Source: an uncultured Eubacterium sp.
GTDB lineage: Bacteria; Bacillota; Clostridia; Lachnospirales; Lachnospiraceae
Direction of reading: 5' to 3'
NCBI GenBank assembly: GCA_947573465.1
Contig: CANPET010000108.1
Location: 1-6,130, forward strand
DNA: 6,130 nt
In this document: piece after piece, positions 5,264 to 6,130 of the stretch
Position numbering within the stretch: the stretch's first letter is position 1
Layout of the letters: each line of letters opens with the position of its first letter
Notes under the pieces: generated by a model
The model's database searches: none
What the model saw: only the letters and a program-made list of their open reading frames with translations
Told to the model about the DNA's origin: nothing
Translations under genes and position numbers: made by a program

Positions 5264-5536
5264 CTACATCCATACGTTATGTGGAGGACGAGGTCCTTCC
5301 TGTCTGACTGCAACTGTTAGTTTCTTTGGCAGTGATTCCTCTGCCATCTTGTGGGTACCATACAGTCTGCTTACTCTTACCGCTATTGCTCCATCTGTAT
5401 CAGCAAATCTTACTGTACAAAAATCTCTGCTTATCTTTATGATTGTAACCTCTCTTACACTACGATTACTTTCAATAATGTAGGCTTCATCTCCTACATT
5501 AAATGTATTCTTTCCATTAGTATCTATTCTATTCAA
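5264..5536 (-). CDS. Small conserved-looking protein of unknown function, TTG start
   Basis: This is a 90-residue soluble protein. Residues 12-60 alternate polar and hydrophobic residues and look like a small beta barrel (FNVGDEAYIIESNRSVREVT, then FCTVRFADTDGAIAVRVSRLY). The G-D turn followed by repeated strands recalls SH3-like or KOW-like folds. The tail is basic and proline-containing. I recognise no named family. The start codon is TTG (5536-5534), supported by AAGGAG (5545-5550) with an 8-nt gap and by the absence of an ATG before the strand region. It is 13 bp upstream of the XRE gene's GTG and probably in the same operon. The 172-bp gap before it, toward the LexA-like gene, contains no clear promoter. 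Confidence 0.75.
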   Translation of the reverse strand: MNRIDTNGKNTFNVGDEAYIIESNRSVREVTIIKISRDFCTVRFADTDGAIAVRVSRLYGTHKMAEESLPKKLTVAVRQEGPRPPHNVWM

Positions 5537-5708
5537 TTGTGTTTCTCCTTGTTATACAAATATTTAATTATTAAATTTTTGTACTCACAAAGGATGGGAA
5601 ACTATTCCTTGTAAGCCTTATATAACCATCATCTGCGCCTGTTTAGCCTTACGCACATAACCTGTTATTCAGCTGATCTTATACTTCGGTAATTTCCATC
5701 TCACACAT

Positions 5709-5936
5709 CTACTGTAATATTGTAATTGCTCTAGGATGTGTAGGATATCTTTTTATGTATCCCTTTTTCTCTAAAGTCTTTAAATGCCCAATTATAGTTG
5801 ATGTGGAAGCTAAACCTGTTAATTTACACAACTCTCTGACGGTGGGTGCAAAACCGTATTCCTGGACATGAGCTACAATGCTGTCATATACTTGTATCTG
5901 TCTTTTGCTCAAATCTTCTTTAGACACCTGGTTCAT
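5709..5936 (-). CDS. Stand-alone LexA-type winged-helix DNA-binding protein
   Basis: This 75-residue protein matches the N-terminal DNA-binding domain of LexA almost end to end: SKRQIQVYDSIVAHVQEYGF (residues 10-29), the PTVRELCKLTGLAST recognition region, then HLKTLEKKGYIKRYPTHPRA. LexA itself is about 200 residues with an Ala-Gly cleavage site and a Ser-Lys protease domain. All of that is missing here, and the frame ends cleanly in TAG. It could therefore bind SOS-like operators but could not be inactivated by RecA-stimulated self-cleavage. AAGGG lies just before the ATG, with short spacing. The upstream region has a good promoter and an SOS-like box, so self-control or control by host LexA is likely. 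Short free-standing LexA domains of this kind are familiar in clostridial mobile elements. Confidence 0.87.
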   Translation of the reverse strand: MNQVSKEDLSKRQIQVYDSIVAHVQEYGFAPTVRELCKLTGLASTSTIIGHLKTLEKKGYIKRYPTHPRAITILQ

Positions 5937-5964
5937 CTCCCTTCTGTTTAAGTTTTCATTTCTC

Positions 5965-6033
5965 TTACTTCATTCCGGATAGAAGTTCAGCTTTTTCATT
6001 CGAATGTGTGTTCGATTTTTGCTGTAGTGTCAT
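5965..6033 (-). CDS. Possible 22-codon leader ORF
   Basis: An ATG at 6033-6031 opens a frame reading MTLQQKSNTHSNEKAELLSG and two further residues before TAA, ending 28 bp before the LexA-like gene. AGAGG stands 10 nt before the ATG. However, the ATG overlaps the -10 of the likely LexA-like promoter, so transcripts from that promoter would not contain it. It would only be translated from read-through RNA. Confidence 0.2.
   Translation of the reverse strand: MTLQQKSNTHSNEKAELLSGMK
6001..6014. promoter_or_regulatory. SOS-box-like operator
   Basis: CGAAT-GTGT-GTTCG matches the Gram-positive LexA box CGAAC-N4-GTTCG at 9 of 10 arm positions. It lies about 10-25 bp past the predicted start of the LexA-like gene's transcript, where a bound repressor could block elongation or clearance. 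Confidence 0.6.
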
Positions 6034-6060
6034 TATATAACGTCCTCTTTCATTTGTAAA
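6032..6060 (-). promoter_or_regulatory. Promoter of the LexA-like gene
   Basis: On the minus strand TTTACA (6060-6055, 5 of 6) is followed after 17 bp by a perfect TATAAT (6037-6032). The predicted start is near 6025, giving a leader of about 90 nt that contains the SOS-like box. Bases 6061-6130 are AT-rich with no feature I can support. Confidence 0.7.
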
Positions 6061-6130
6061 GTATAAAAACCGTTAAATAAAAAACTAAATTCTATTTGTA
6101 AAATTTTAAAATCTAATAACTAGAAGTTAC

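Noticed and set aside
5251..5313. Longer N-terminus for the XRE gene starting at 5313
   Set aside because: It would overlap the upstream gene by 50 bp, whereas the GTG at 5250 has an ideal GGAGGTGA just upstream.
5618..5708. Short minus-strand fragments downstream of the LexA-like gene (e.g. VRKAKQAQMMVI before a TAA at 5620-5618)
   Set aside because: They are split by in-frame stops and lack starts. They may be gene decay, but too short to support.

Overview
The window looks like one end of an integrated mobile element (an integrative or conjugative element, or a prophage-like island) in a low-GC Firmicute. A gut clostridium of the Lachnospiraceae type is my best guess, from the AT-rich sequence, strong AAGGAGG-type ribosome binding sites, occasional GTG and TTG starts, and the Tn916-like integrase, excisionase and XRE gene set. 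Every confident protein gene is on the minus strand. Two small RNA genes run on the plus strand.

Layout, left to right. Bases 1-96 are visibly more GC-rich than the rest. They hold what may be the last codons of a plus-strand host gene and its terminator hairpin, so the chromosome/element junction may lie just to the right. Bases 97-337 are AT-rich with inverted and direct repeats that could be recombinase arm sites. Bases 338-2199 are the recombination module, read right to left: XRE regulator, excisionase-like protein (TAATG overlap), then tyrosine integrase. The integrase has its own promoter, set inside a 12-bp inverted repeat. Bases 2200-2677 hold a possible gene remnant, three phased short repeats and a terminator. 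Bases 2678-4456 encode a 592-residue protein with a C-terminal HEPN-like RNase signature. Bases 4457-4914 hold two tandem small RNA genes, divergent from the HEPN gene. Bases 4915-5536 are an XRE regulator and a small conserved-looking protein of unknown function. Bases 5709-5936 encode a stand-alone LexA-type DNA-binding domain, with an SOS-like box and a good promoter upstream.

The most interesting part is the cassette between the terminators at 2570-2594 and 4868-4899. It pairs a likely HEPN ribonuclease with two RNAs of about 66 nt. Each RNA copy has its own sigma-A-type promoter and ends in a stem plus T run. The copies differ at all three helices by compensating changes that keep the pairing, while CUGG and UUCCC segments stay the same. 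This is the pattern expected of a functional structured RNA. The cassette could be an RNA-controlled toxin or phage-defence system carried as cargo. That role is inference: the sequence shows the RNA genes and the HEPN signature, but not that they work together.
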